A stretch of DNA of 64,000 nucleotides from Babylonia areolata (GCF_041734735.1 NC_134900.1:31709870-31773869); one strand, 5' to 3'; positions 1 to 11,159 are shown, counted from the stretch's first letter. Numbers and translations are program-made. The notes: a model not told the origin generated them from the letters alone.

Positions 1-1344
1 GATGTGGTGTGGTGTGGTGAGGTGTTGTGGTGTGGTGTGTTGTGGTGTCGTGGTGTGGTGTGTTGTGTTGTGGTGTCGTGGTGTGGTGTGGTGTGGTGTG
101 GTGTGTCGTGGTGTGATGTGTTGTGGTGTGATGTGGTGTTGTGTGATGTGGTGTTGTGTGGTGTGATGTGGTGTTGTGTGGTGTGGTGTGGTGTGGTGTG
201 ATGTGGTGTTGTGGTGTGGCGTGGTGTGATGTGGCGTGATGTGGTGTGGTGTGTCGTGGTGTGGTGTGATGTGGTGTTGTGTGATGTGGTGTTGTGTGGT
301 GTGTCGTGGTGTGGTGTTGTGTTGTGTGGTGTGATGTGGTGTGGTGTGGTGTGGCGTGGTGTGATGTTGTGTGGTGTGGCGTGGCGTGGCGTGGTGTTGT
401 GTTGTGTGGTGTGATGTGGCGTGGTGTGGTGTGGTGTTGTGTGGCGTGATGTGGTGTGGTGTGTCGTGGTGTGGCGTGATGTGGTGTGGTGTGGCGTGGT
501 GTTGTGTTGTGTGGTGTGATGTGGCGTGGTGTTGTGTTGTGTGGTGTGATGTGGCGTGGTGTGGTGTGGCGTGGTGTGGTGTGGTGTTGTGTGGTGTGAT
601 GTGGCGTGGTGTGGTGTGGTGTGGTGTTGTGTGGTGTGATGTGGCGTGGTGTGGTCTGGTGTGGTGTGGTGTTGTGTGGTGTGATGTGGCGTGGTGTGGT
701 GTGGTGTGGTGTGGTGTTGTGTGGTGTGATGTGGCGTGGTGTGGTGTGGTGTGGTGTGGCGTGGTGTGGTGTGTTGTGGTGGTGTGTTGTGGTGTGGTGT
801 GGCGTGGTGTGGTGTGGTGTGGTGTGGTGTGGTGTTGTGTGGTGTGATGTGGCGTGGTGTGGTGTGGTGTGGTGTCGTGGCGTGGTGTGGTGTGATGTTA
901 TGGTGTGGCGTGGCGTGGCGTGGCGTGGTGTGGTGTGATGTTATGGTGTGGCGTGGCGTGGTGTGGTGTGTGGTGTGGTGTCGTGGTGTGGTGTGGTGTT
1001 GTGTGGTGTGGCGTGGTGTGATGTGGTGTGGTGTGGCGTGGCGTGGTGTGATGTTATGGTGTGGCGTGGCGTGGCGTGGTGTTGTGGTGTGGTGGTGTGT
1101 CGTGGTGTGGCGTGGTGTGGTGTGGCGTGGTGTGGTGTTGTGGTGTGGTGGTGTGGTGTGGCGTGGTGTGGGTGTTGTGTGGTGTGATGTGGCGTGGTGT
1201 GGTGTTGTGGTGTGGTGGTGTGTCGTGGTGTGGTGTGGTGTTGTGGTGTGGTGTGTTGTGGTGTGGTGTGGCGTGGTGTGGTGTTGTGGTGTGGTGGCGT
1301 GTTGTGGTGTGGCGTGTTGTGGCGTGGTGTGGTGTGGTGTGTCG
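1..1344. repeat. GT-rich degenerate pentanucleotide satellite array
   Basis: The plus strand is almost entirely G and T, built from GTGGT/GTGTG words with scattered GTGAT, GTGGC and GTTGT variants. It starts at the window edge, so the true array is longer, and ends abruptly at GTGTCG near 1344. Stop codons are rare in all plus frames because A is scarce, so the long Cys/Trp/Val-rich open frames are by-products of composition. Variant words cluster locally (GTGTGATGTGGCGT blocks at about 540-760), which suggests local amplification of short higher-order units. Confidence 0.95.
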
Positions 1345-2244
1345 TTTCAACCTCGCTGATTTACTGCTGCCTCACAACACGTGTGACGTTAAAGCGCCCA
1401 AGTGAGATCATTGTTCATTTTTTGAAGTGTCGCTAGAATTGTAATCTGCAACAAACAAACTGGACATTTTGAAACCTATTTCTAAAAAAGAAAAGAAAAA
1501 AAAAAAAAGAAGACTGAAGACAGGACATGGCGAACTGAGCGGAGAAGACCAATAAATAAATGTCCATGTTGGTTCTGGAGACGATTAAATAAATCGGTAG
1601 ACTTTATACAGTAGCATCATACATAAAAAACAACAACCCCGTACTTGTCAGAATAAGCTTTAAGCTTGTTGGTGCTCTTTTGTCATTGATTGCATTGTAA
1701 TCACGTGTATTGTTGAACAATTAAAGATTATTTAAACCCAAACCCTACTTAATCCTGAAAAAAAAACCAAAAAACCAACCAACCTCAGAAAGGAATTAAT
1801 TCACAGAAAATGTCTATTCTTTCTGGACTAGAGGGCATGCAGCAAAGTGTCGTGGAGCGCTTTGGGCACTAAGGCAAGACTAAGACACTGCAGGCGTCGT
1901 ATTCAAGCGCTTGTTCATCGACGTGCCGCAGCCGAAGAGGTCTCTGTTTTTGGTCGTGAAGGCTCTACATTACACCCTGGGGCCTCCCTCTCTCTCTCTC
2001 TCTCTCTCTCGAGTGGAACTGGAACTGCCTCTTGTGCATCGGCTTTCCTTCCACTATAAATAAAGGCGTTTACTTTCCGCACGGGTTTCTATGCGTGGTC
2101 TTTCGTCTCTCACCGGGACTTGTAAGTCCGTGCTTTCTCCTCTCCTTCAAACCGAGAATGAGCAGCTCACAGATTTGTATTGTAATCAGTTGAATTGCAT
2201 TACTCTTTTATTTTTTTAAATTATTAAAAAAAAAAAAAAAAAAA
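1345..2244. other. Gene-free stretch with short simple repeats
   Basis: No conserved coding or repeat family is recognised. It holds an A-rich tract near 1486-1509, a (CT)n run at about 1985-2010 and a poly-A run at 2226-2244 directly before the next SINE. An Arg-rich open frame (1847-2059) runs into the (CT)n run and looks like chance. Confidence 0.5.
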
Positions 2245-2591
2245 TTCACAACAGATTTCTCTGTGTGAAATTCGAGCTGCTCTCCGAAGAGAGAGCACTT
2301 CGCTACACTGAGAGCACCACCCTTTCTTGTTTCTTATTTTTTCCTGGCTGCAATTTTACTTGTTTTCCAATTAAAGTGGATTTTTCCAGGGACAACCCTT
2401 TTTGTTGCCGTGGGTTCTTCTTCGTGCGCCATGCGCATGCTGCACACGGGACCTCGGTTTATCGTCTCATCCGAATGACTAGCGTCTTGACCACCACTCA
2501 AGGTCTAGTGGAGGGGGAGAAAATATCGGCGACTGCGGGGTTGGACCCAGTGCGCTCAGATTCTCTCGCTACCTCTGGGCCAGCACTCCAC
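2245..2591 (-). mobile_element. tRNA(Pro)-like-headed SINE (family S2), older copy
   Basis: Read on the minus strand, the tRNA-like head lies near 2591-2520, followed by the central domain (CGGATGAGACGATAAACCGA type) and a 3' end reading CAGAGAAATCTGTTGTGAA. The same order is seen at 11411-11795, 19758-20137 and 57248-57625. The head is damaged compared with the other copies, so this is an older insertion. Confidence 0.8.
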
Positions 2592-2741
2592 ACAGGTGTC
2601 ATCGTCGGACACGATCGACGGACTACCAAGATTTACGGAAGAACAGTCAGTGTTCCATGGTAACAATGCCATTGGGGGACTACGTCCTCACTGGAAGGGA
2701 CGGGATGAAAACCGTAAAGGAATTTCAACCTGAAAGCTCCG

Positions 2742-2743
<2 letters not shown>

Positions 2744-2814
<71 letters not shown>
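2744..2814. repeat. (TG)n(AG)n compound microsatellite
   Basis: About 30 bp of TG units followed directly by about 40 bp of AG units, then a short (GAAT)n run to about 2837. Confidence 0.95.
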
Positions 2815-2820
<6 letters not shown>

Positions 2821-2946
2821 TGAATGAATGAATGAATCTTTATTTTCCAACGGTAATATTAGCACTTTGGCCGACTTACACATCTGCCGTTGTTCTAAGA
2901 GACACACAAACATGTACGCATATAAATGTAGTTATATATATATATC

Positions 2947-2948
<2 letters not shown>

Positions 2949-2984
<36 letters not shown>

Positions 2985-3031
2985 GAGAGAGAGAGAGGAG
3001 AGAGAGAGCGGTAGAGAGCGGTAGAGAGAGA

Positions 3032-3069
<38 letters not shown>
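2949..3069. repeat. (AG)n microsatellite with GGTAGAGA interruptions
   Basis: About 120 bp of purine-only plus strand. Interruptions such as GAGCGGTAGAGA repeat with a spacing of about 10 bp. Opposite-strand Ser/Leu open frames here are artefacts. Confidence 0.95.
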
Positions 3070-3071
<2 letters not shown>

Positions 3072-3336
3072 GGGAGCAAACTCAGAGTTATTTCTTGGCG
3101 CTTTGTGCTCATGTTTTCCATGACTGAACTGTGGGAGTCCGACAGATCTGACTGGAAACAACTTTGAAATGAACTTCTTGAAAACAACAACAAAACTTTT
3201 ACACAACACATGGCGATTGACCAGAACGGGTCAGACAATGAACGACTGCATTTAATGATGAGGTCTGCTTGCATCATTTTTCTTTTTTTTGCCCGACAGT
3301 CACTGACAACGAACTCATGACTGGTCCTACATGATG

Positions 3337-3733
3337 GACGGGCGCAATAGCCGAGTGGTTAAAGCGTTGGACTTTCAATCTAAGGGTCCCGGGTTCGAAT
3401 CACGGTGACGGCGCCTGGTGGGTGAAGGGTGGAGATTTTTCCGATCTCCCAGGTCAACATATGTGCAGACCTACTAGTGCCTGAACCCCCTTTCGTGTGT
3501 ATATCCAAGCAGAAAATCAAATACGCACGTTAAAGATCCTGTAATCCATGTCAGCGTTCGGTGGGTTATGGAAACAAGAACATACCCAGCATGCACCCCC
3601 CCGAAAAACGGAGTATGGCTGCCTACATGGCGGGGTAAAAACGGTCATACACGTAAAAGCCCACTCGTGTGCATACGAGTGAACGTGCGAGTTGCAGCCC
3701 ACAAACGCAGAAGAAGAAGAAGAAGAAGAAGAA
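3337..3733 (+). mobile_element. tRNA-derived SINE (family S1), full-length copy with 13-bp target-site duplication
   Basis: The head carries pol III A-box-like (TAGCCGAGTGGTTAAAGC) and B-box-like (GGGTTCGAATC) promoter motifs and a tRNA-like anticodon arm with loop CTTTCAA. A body of about 300 bp and a (GAA)n tail follow. A perfect 13-bp direct repeat GTCCTACATGATG flanks it at 3324-3336 and 3734-3746, which fixes both ends and indicates insertion by target-primed reverse transcription. Compared with the copies at 49514 and 50688, it keeps an extra segment near 3687-3709. A non-autonomous element with no coding capacity. Confidence 0.93.
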
Positions 3734-3871
3734 GTCCTACATGATGCCGATGTCAGAGTTTCATTTCGTGTCCGTCCACGGATACTGACGTACTGTGACA
3801 CACACATGGTCATTGACTCACTTGTGTAAACAAAGTGAGTCTATGTTTTAACCCGGTGTTCGGTTGTCTCT

Positions 3872-3911
<40 letters not shown>
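3872..3911. repeat. (TG)n microsatellite
   Basis: About 20 TG units. Confidence 0.95.
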
Positions 3912-3913
<2 letters not shown>

Positions 3914-5329
3914 GTGGTAAACTTTAACATTGACATTTTCTCTGCAAATACTTTGTCAGTTGACACCAAATTTGGATTAAAAATAGGAAAAATTCAGTTC
4001 TTTCCAGTCATCTTGTTTAAAACAATATTGCACCTCTGGGATGGGCACAAAAAAAGAAGAAAAAAAGAAGCCTAATTATATGCAAACTGCATTTACTGTT
4101 ATATTTATATTTTTTGTATTCTCTAAACTTGGCACTTTGATCTGATATTCTGACACAACAACAAGAGGAGTCATTATTATCATTTTTTGTTCAAACAGGA
4201 ACTTCTTTTGCTAAGCATGGAATTTTTATTTATTTTGCAAACGTTTTGGTGCAGATAGTAAAAAAGGGAAATTACTCTGTAATTAATGCTAGGGGACTTA
4301 ATTTATCACAAGTGAGTCTTGAAGACCTTGCCTCTCTTGTTTTCTCTCTGGTATCATCATTATATGTAAACCCGGGAGCTTTTCGTCCCCACTCTAATAC
4401 TTTCTTTTTTCTTCTTCACCCGCTTTAAAAAAAAAAATTTCATTACCACTGTTTGAACAGTTTAAAAAAAAAAATGTCCACAACAAATTAGTCATTCTCA
4501 TGGTTTCTTTGACAGTTTACAACCTAAGCACTACAAGCATCCCTCTCTGTCCAAGTTGAATTTGTTAATGTCGTCAGGCACTGAATATCAAGGACGTACA
4601 TAATTATTTTTCGGTATTCTTAAATAAGGCATTCAAATTAAGAGAAATTGTTACTTCGTAATACAGTTATAATGTACTTTTTGTTTGTCTATCTAGTTAC
4701 ACGGATATAATGCACAATTCGTTGTCTATATTAATGCCTATTTGTTTATGTGTTTTCGTTAAGTTGTATTATGTTTACGTATACCCCCCCCCCCTCTCAC
4801 TTCGGAGGGGCTGTGGCCTGATTGTGAATAAACCATTCCAATTTGATAGTTTTCGTTTGTTAATGCATGTGGCCATTGCAACTTGGATAGCTCCCCCCCC
4901 CCTCCTTCTTTTGAATTGTCAGTTCCTTTTCCTTCCGCCTTCTTTTTGACACAGGCAAAAGTCTGTGAGACACTTTGTTCAGGTCACGTGTTTTTTTATT
5001 TTTTATTTTTTTATTTTTTAAACCCACCGACAAGTAGGTCACAACACAGGAAGCACATCAGAAACGATACATTCCCAGGCAGTAGACAGGGATTTAATGT
5101 TCAGACCTACTCAGAAGTCAGATTGGCTTATCTGATTCCCCCCCCCCCACTCCGTCACGCCCCCTTTAGCACTATCCTGACATGATAGTACATGACAACA
5201 GTTCTTCTATAATTGTAGCCTCAAGAAAAAACAACAACAACAACAAAACAAAAACAAAACAAACAAACAAAAACAGCAACAATCCCAAAACAAAACGGAA
5301 ACACACACATAGGCATATGTATATAGCCT
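3912..5329. other. AT-rich gene-free stretch
   Basis: No coding or RNA gene is recognised. At 4795-4845 a C-run is followed by GGGGCTGTGGCCTGATTGTGAATAAACCA. This resembles sequences at 32597-32637 and, on the minus strand, 43738-43703, so it is probably the end of a dispersed repeat with an AATAAA-like motif. Poly-C runs lie at 4786-4795, 4894-4903 and 5141-5150. Confidence 0.5.
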
Positions 5330-5611
5330 ACATCCATTTGCTTATTTACCATCATTGTTGTCTTAGTTATTTATTTATTTATTATTATTATTATTACTAC
5401 TACTACCTTTTTATATTATAATTATTATTTATTTATTTATGTACGCTTATCTATTTTTTATTCACCTTTTTTTCTCTCTCAAGGCCTGACTAAGCGCGCT
5501 GGGTTACGCTGCTGGTCAGGCATCTGCCAGTTGGCAGATGTGGTGAAGCGTATATGGATTTGTCCGAACGCAGTGACGCCTCCTTGAGCTACTGAAACTG
5601 AAACTGAAACT
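5330..5611 (+). mobile_element. LINE 3' end fragment with (GAAACT)n tail
   Basis: An AT-rich leader (TATTTGCTTATTTAC type, then TTTATATTATAATTATT) leads into the conserved block AAGGCCTGACTAAGCGCG...GACGCCTCCTTGAGCTACTG and ends in GAAACT repeats. Homologous copies at 26805-27245 and 35257-35472 start at different points but share this 3' end, as expected of 5'-truncated LINE insertions. The same block ends the SINE at 6388-6754. Confidence 0.75.
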
Positions 5612-5639
5612 CTCATCCACTCACTCACACACTGGGGTT

Positions 5640-5871
5640 TTAACTCACTCAGTACGGCCAGTCCTCTCTTCTCCTCTACACAGACCCCTCGGATGTCCAG
5701 TGGGTGTCTGAATGACCCAACCTTTAGCTTCCGTCGTCAGAATTGTGGTATTCTTTGTCAACATTCACCTCTTCAGTATAAGAGCTTTCCGCTTGCAATA
5801 TTTTGATGATGGTAACTGGGGTGAAACGCTGTTAACGTCGTCTCTTTCGCCGTTCGTATGGAGAGAGTTAA
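5640..5871. mobile_element. MITE family A, TTAA-flanked, copy 1
   Basis: A 232-bp element that begins TTAACTCACTCAGTACGGCC and ends CGTATGGAGAGAGTTAA, giving imperfect terminal inverted repeats of about 17 bp next to TTAA. Near-identical full copies lie at 23985-24214 (inverted) and 58648-58878. TTAA targets and short inverted ends are typical of piggyBac-type non-autonomous DNA transposons. No transposase is present. Confidence 0.88.
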
Positions 5872-6078
5872 TGAAATAACAGTAAGCTGAACGTGGTAAC
5901 AGGAGGCATCCATCCATCCATCCGTCCCTGCAGCTGAAGGGACAAGGCAAGGTGTTTCCACTCTCAATACGTACAGACCGCTGTATTGTCTGTTTGCCTA
6001 ATGGCGTCACTGGCACTGATCACTACACACACACACTCCTGCATACCGTCCGTATTTCATGAATAAAGAAAGCTGGGT

Positions 6079-6316
6079 GCACACACACACACACACTGTC
6101 TGCCTCTCACACACACATATCTTTCCCTCAGGCTCTCACTCACACACACATATTTCCCTCTCTCACTCACACACACACTCTCTCTTTCTCTCACTCACAC
6201 ACTCTCTTTCTCTCACTCACACACTCTTTCCCTCACTCACACACACACTCTCTCTTTCTCTCACTCACACACACACACTCTCTTTCCCTCTCTCACTCAC
6301 TCACACAATCTCTCCC
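6079..6316. repeat. (CA)n/(CT)n compound microsatellite
   Basis: Alternating ACACAC and CTCTCT blocks with a recurrent TCTCACTCACACACAC unit of about 24-34 bp. Confidence 0.9.
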
Positions 6317-6387
6317 AGCCTATTCTGCCTCCCCCCCCCCACCCCCCTGTAGAAAATATACCCCCCCCTCTCCCCCCCTCCCAAAAG

Positions 6388-6754
6388 GATGAAGGTGACA
6401 GAGTGGTAAAGACGTTTATCTACCGTGACACTGTCTGGGTTCGAATCCCGCTCTCACCCTTTCTCCAAAGTTTGACTGGAAAATCGAAACGAACGTCTGG
6501 TCGTTCGGATGAGACGATAACCCGAGGTCCTGTGTGCAGCACGCGCCTGGCACACTGAAAAAAGAACTCATAGCAACGAGAGCGGTGTCTCCTCTGGCAA
6601 ATTCCTGTAGAAAAAAACCCATTCTGAGAGTTACACAAATATCATAATTATGCATGCACTCAAGGCCTGGCGAGCTGGGTTATGCTGCTGGTCAGGCATC
6701 TCTGCCTAGCAGATGTGGTGTAGCGTCTACAGACATTTGCCTGAATTTGAGAAA
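6388..6754 (+). mobile_element. tRNA-headed SINE (family S3): head + shared core + LINE-type 3' end
   Basis: The head at 6391-6460 has A-box-like GACAGAGTGGTAAAGACG and B-box-like GGGTTCGAATCCC motifs. The core at 6496-6640 (TTCGGATGAGACGATAACCC...) is homologous to the central domain of the S2 family, which carries a different tRNA head. From 6660 the element has the LINE-type 3' block (AAGGCCTGGCGAGCTGGGTTATGCTGCTGG). It loses similarity near 6754, where a (CT)n/(CA)n microsatellite begins. Confidence 0.85.
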
Positions 6755-6762
6755 CTGATCTT

Positions 6763-6794
<32 letters not shown>

Positions 6795-6843
6795 TCTCTC
6801 TCTCTTTCTAACCGTACACTGACACCACCAGAACGACAGCACG

Positions 6844-7068
6844 TTAACCCTTTCACCGCTAGTCAATTTAGAGTACAAAATTCCCTTGTGGAAGCTAAGA
6901 ATAGCTGGGGATTCCCCCTGCGATGTATAGAAAATATGGCCTATCCTACCACCGAACATTAAGAGCAGTAGGTTCATGGATAACAGACCAATGAATGGTC
7001 ATCTTTCAGTGACATGGGTCCTCTACCACGCCTGTGCATAAATGCGAGCTTGGGGGTGAAAGGGTTTA
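6844..7068. mobile_element. MITE family B, TTAA-flanked, copy 1
   Basis: Starts TTAACCCTTTCACCGCTAG and ends with its near-complement GGGGGTGAAAGGGTTTA. It is inverted relative to the second copy at 27395-27640. The terminal CCCTTT after TTAA resembles piggyBac-type ends. No coding capacity. Confidence 0.85.
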
Positions 7069-7174
7069 GGTGGGCAGAGAGAATGTCCATTGTCATGTCG
7101 GGTGCCTGGAATTCGAACTCACAATGTTCACATGCGAGCTCGGCGCTCAACGCAACAGAGCTTATGCAGGTACC

Positions 7175-7542
7175 CTAATACAGTTTGACATAAGTTTGCA
7201 GTTGGATCAACAGCAAAGTGAGAGCTGTCTGATCAATGGTTTCTCCATTGCAGTGGGAAGTCATTTACAGCTTAGTTTTTTGTGAAGGACTGTGACTCTC
7301 AAACTGGGAGGCAAAACTGCACCGACTCTTAGTGCTGCGGCCTCGTGGGCTAGTTGGCCTTTAGGAACCATCCCAACGCCGACTGTCCTAAAACCCTTTT
7401 GGCTGAGAGAGTTGGGATGTAACTTGGGCAAGACACTCTCTCTCCGCTATAGTCAAATTCTAGCCCAGATATTTTAGGACAACAGTTGCCTCCTCTGCTG
7501 TTCTGATGGTCATAGTCGGACACGACTGACTATCATACATGG
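7175..7542 (-). repeat. Dispersed repeat family C (about 360 bp)
   Basis: The minus strand reads TATGATAGTCAGTCGTGTCC... and ends ...AAGTTTGCAGTTGGATC-like sequence near 7181-7205. Matching plus-strand copies lie at 33757-34102 and 34919-35505. I see no tRNA boxes, so it may be a SINE with another type of head or part of a longer element. Confidence 0.75.
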
Positions 7543-9237
7543 AGGTATTTTATTCCGTGTGGCGTCCCAACCTATTCTCCCGCCCCCTCCCCCTGTATAT
7601 CAGATAAAAAGAAATATATACTCGGCATCACGGCTTAAGAGATAAATGTGTCCTACACTAGCCGCGGCATAAGGAGGAGCCCGAGCTGATCCTTTTCTCA
7701 CCCCCACCCCCACCCCCTTTTTGACAACACTGTTATGGCAAATAAGACTCGGCTGTGCTGAGGATCTTTAGCCCTTCCGCTTAATTCATCATTCCCTGAT
7801 TGGAAAAAAACATTAAATATGTTTTAAAAAAAACACCCCAAAGCCACATACACACACACACACACAGAAAACAAGAGGCAAGGAAGGCAAATAAAACAGC
7901 ATTCTTAGCGGTTAGTGCCCTTCCAAGTTTGTACGTTTCCCTTTTCTTTTTAAACCCAGTATTTTAGCACCAATGCTTAGCAGAGGCAGAGAACACAGCA
8001 TACAAGCTATGGACGAGTAGTAAGCCACACTTTGAGGCCTCGTGAAGGGGGAGGGGGGGGGAAACAAGAACAACAAAACCAAACTGAAACCACCGTCAGT
8101 CAACAACAGCAAAGTGCTGGGTGTAGCAGCCAAAACCACTGACAACGCAGCTTTCTGTCCCTTGTAGTCGGCCCTCGATGTGTCATGGCCGGAAATCCCC
8201 TGTGCCCCGTTTCCTCCGTCACTCACGTCATCACACCCCTCTACCCCTTCACCCACCCCACCCCCCTTCCTTGTCACTGCTTCCTTGGTTCAGGACACGG
8301 TGACGTCAGTCATGCCTCAGTGACTGATTCTGGGCCGTTTGTCACACGAATGTGTGCGTCAGCTGTAAAATGCACCGTCCGAGGGGGGGAGAAAGAAAGA
8401 AAGAAAAAAGAAAAAAAAAACAAAACAAAGAAAGTACGACGAAAAGCGTACCTCTTCACCGCGTAATGTCTTAACTGTTGATGACTGGAAGTTTTAGTTT
8501 CTCCCCGAAAGAAATAGCGACGACACCGAGTACTCAAAATTTGTTTTTCTTCCGAAAGGACTGGGTGGACTTTAGTATTGGTCAATTGAAGACCCTTTAT
8601 CATGTTTATATAGGATCTTGCTTGTGTATCGAAAACCATCAGTGCTGAATGGAAGGTTCTACTTTGGCCGTACCAACCGATCAACTTTTAAGAATTAAAA
8701 CAGAGTTTTGGCCCCGGTAGCAATAATCACAGTCCTACTTTCAGAATTAAAGCAAACATAGTTTTGACCTGCTCTCTTCCACGTCACAGTGCACCTCCCC
8801 CCCACCCCCCAATACTTCAGTATCATGTATGCTACGGGTTAGGGGAAATCACCATTTTTGCTTGTCACGAAGTTCGCTCCGCCATATGTGTTTTTTTTTT
8901 TTCTCCTTGCCTTGAACACGCGCATGAAGTTTCAATATTACTCACTCGTTAAGGAATTTGTTTCACCATTTTTGATTGTCGTGACATTCTCCACGTTGTC
9001 TAAAATACGTTCGTGCACTTTGCTCATAACAGGATATTAGAAAAAAGAAAAGTCCGGTTGTTGAACTCAATCCTGGAGTCTCCTTTTTTTAAATTATTTT
9101 TTTTCTACACATCTACCACATTGCTGTCGCTTCAGTGTTGTATGACGCGGGTTTGGGAAATGACTATAGTTTTTGCTTGTCTCGAAGTTCTCCGCCATAT
9201 ATATATATATATATATATATTATCTGTCTTGAACATA
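7543..9237. other. Gene-free stretch
   Basis: No conserved coding region is recognised. Contents include C-rich runs (7700-7720, 8253-8270), a (CA)n at 7850-7866, A-rich tracts at 8396-8430 and an (AT)n run at 9197-9222. Open frames here (for example 8310-8684 minus) are not supported by any recognisable domain. Confidence 0.5.
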
Positions 9238-9420
9238 ATAATAATAAATGATAATAATAATGGTATTTATATAGCGCTGGATCTTGTGCAGAGACAAATC
9301 AAAGCGCTTTCGTACCAGTCATTCACAGGGATGCATATCTCTAAAACTGTAGAAACTAAAGACAAGGAAGGAATGCATGAACTTTCTCACCCATCAATGT
9401 TTAGTGTTTTTATTTTTATT
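9238..9420 (+). repeat. Dispersed repeat family E fragment ((ATA)n + TTTATATAGCGC type)
   Basis: An (ATA)n lead-in is followed by GGTATTTATATAGCGCTGGATC and AATCAAAGCGCTTT. A related arrangement ((ATA)n, ATTTTTATAGCGCCC, GGAGCTTTACATGA) occurs at 50258-50340. I assign it as a dispersed repeat by this resemblance only. Confidence 0.45.
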
Positions 9421-10430
9421 TAAAAAAAAAAAAATCTTTCTATATGACGTTCTCCATGTCGTCGTTAATACGCAGCCACTCAGTTTCAAGTCTACTCAGT
9501 TATCTAGGCTGCTTTGGTTAATCGAAGTTTTTCGTCAGTGATGAGTTCGATCTCTTCGGCTCCTCTTTTACCGTTCGCCTTGGACTGCATGGTTTCCGAC
9601 GTTCACACCTAGGTAGCTGGGAGTGTAGACAGATCTACGAGGAGATCTTTTTTACGTGCATGACCATCTATCTTTACCCCGGTCACCATGATTCAGTCAG
9701 CCATACCGCGTTTTCGGGAATGGCAGGGGGTTTAAACCAAAGAAGCTAAAGTATATAGGGTCTTTGCTTCAACTTGGCACGGTTTGGATTCTTGCTCTGT
9801 GAAGAAAAAAAAAATCGAATATTTTTTGCAGTCGGCGTGAATATTATGAATAAAGTGACCCGAGATATGATTTTAGTTGACGTCAGTGCTTTGTCAAGCG
9901 CCTGTGGTAACTACACCGAGTACCGAACCCCCCCCCACCCCAAAAAAACACACACAAAAACAGGTCGTGCAGTAGAAGCAAACAATCACTGCAGTGAAGT
10001 GTGTAACATGGTGGCAGGCTGTCCCGTCGTGCAATACAAGTGTTGTGCGGCATTCAGCCGAAATAGGTCGACGTTCGCTCAAGTGTGCGGTTCATGGCAC
10101 GGACTTATAATATAAAAAGATACAGGCACTTAGTCCGCGGGTTGACTGGTCGACTTGCCAGGCCTGAAAGGTAAGGGAGGTAAGTAAGTAAATTCCTGCA
10201 GTTAGGAAAAAACAACAACGGAAAGTTGTTCCCCTTCGTCAAAAAAAAAAAAAAAGAAAAAAAAGGTGGTGGTAGTGGTATGAGAAATAGCACATGAATG
10301 TTTCGATTCATATACGTATTAACATCTATAACAAACGTCAATGGTTATAATAAACATAACAACAACGACAATAACAATAAACGTCAACTTAAGAATAATC
10401 ACCATCACCTGCGAAATGACACATTATATT
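9421..10430. other. Gene-free stretch
   Basis: No family recognised. It contains A-rich tracts (9421-9433, 10240-10263) and (AAC)n-like words. Confidence 0.5.
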
Positions 10431-10580
10431 AGCATCACCACCACCACCAACTGAATAGCTCATTATGCCGTACAGAAGGCAAACACCATGTGTTTTATAT
10501 AAGCATCACCACCACCACCACCACCACCAACTGAATAGCTCATTATGCCGTACAGAAGGCAAACACCATGTGTTTTATAT
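10431..10580. repeat. Two-copy tandem duplication (about 70-79 bp units)
   Basis: The unit AGCATCACCACCACC...CAACTGAATAGCTC...GTGTTTTATAT occurs twice in direct tandem. The units differ mainly in the number of CAC triplets (longer in the second copy). Confidence 0.92.
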
Positions 10581-10925
10581 TAAAAGTTCGAAAAGGAGTA
10601 CAAACAACACATAAAAAAAAAGAAAAAAAAAGAAAAAAAAGAAGAAACGATCACATCATAATCTGTAGAACTCAAAAGTCCCACGCTTTCTTTTTTATTT
10701 TCTGTCTCACGCACGCGCGCGCGCGTACACACACACGCACACACACACAAAAAAACCCCAAAACACGTGGTAGTCATATATATAATATATATATATTTTA
10801 GCTCAATAACTCATATGCAGTACAAATACATAAACCATTCTGTCACATGACGATGTTACAAATTTAACACAGTTGTACACATGATGTGAACGATAATCCG
10901 ACTATCTGGGCGAGATACAAAGAGT

Positions 10926-10979
<54 letters not shown>
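10926..10979. repeat. (GT)n microsatellite
   Basis: About 26 uninterrupted GT units. Confidence 0.97.
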
Positions 10980-10980
<1 letters not shown>

Positions 10981-11159
10981 TGGCAGCGAAAAAGCAGGGA
11001 ATTACCTAGCGGTGAGCAGAATCCGTCCTTCACTGAAAAAAAAAAACAAAACAAAAAAACAACCAGTAACTTGAATGTGATCGATTCTTTCTTCTTACGT
11101 TGTAAACATAAATGCTTGTAGTTTGTTTACTATATTTGCATTTGTAATGCTCTTTTTTT

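Noticed and set aside
4-1405. Several Cys/Trp/Val-rich open frames across the GT satellite
   Set aside because: They exist only because the plus strand has almost no A and so few stop codons. No start context, domain or codon pattern supports a gene.
3337-3420. tRNA gene calls at SINE heads (also near 6391, 11341, 49514, 51047)
   Set aside because: A- and B-box motifs are present, but each head continues into a SINE body with target-site duplications or shared core, and acceptor stems are poor.
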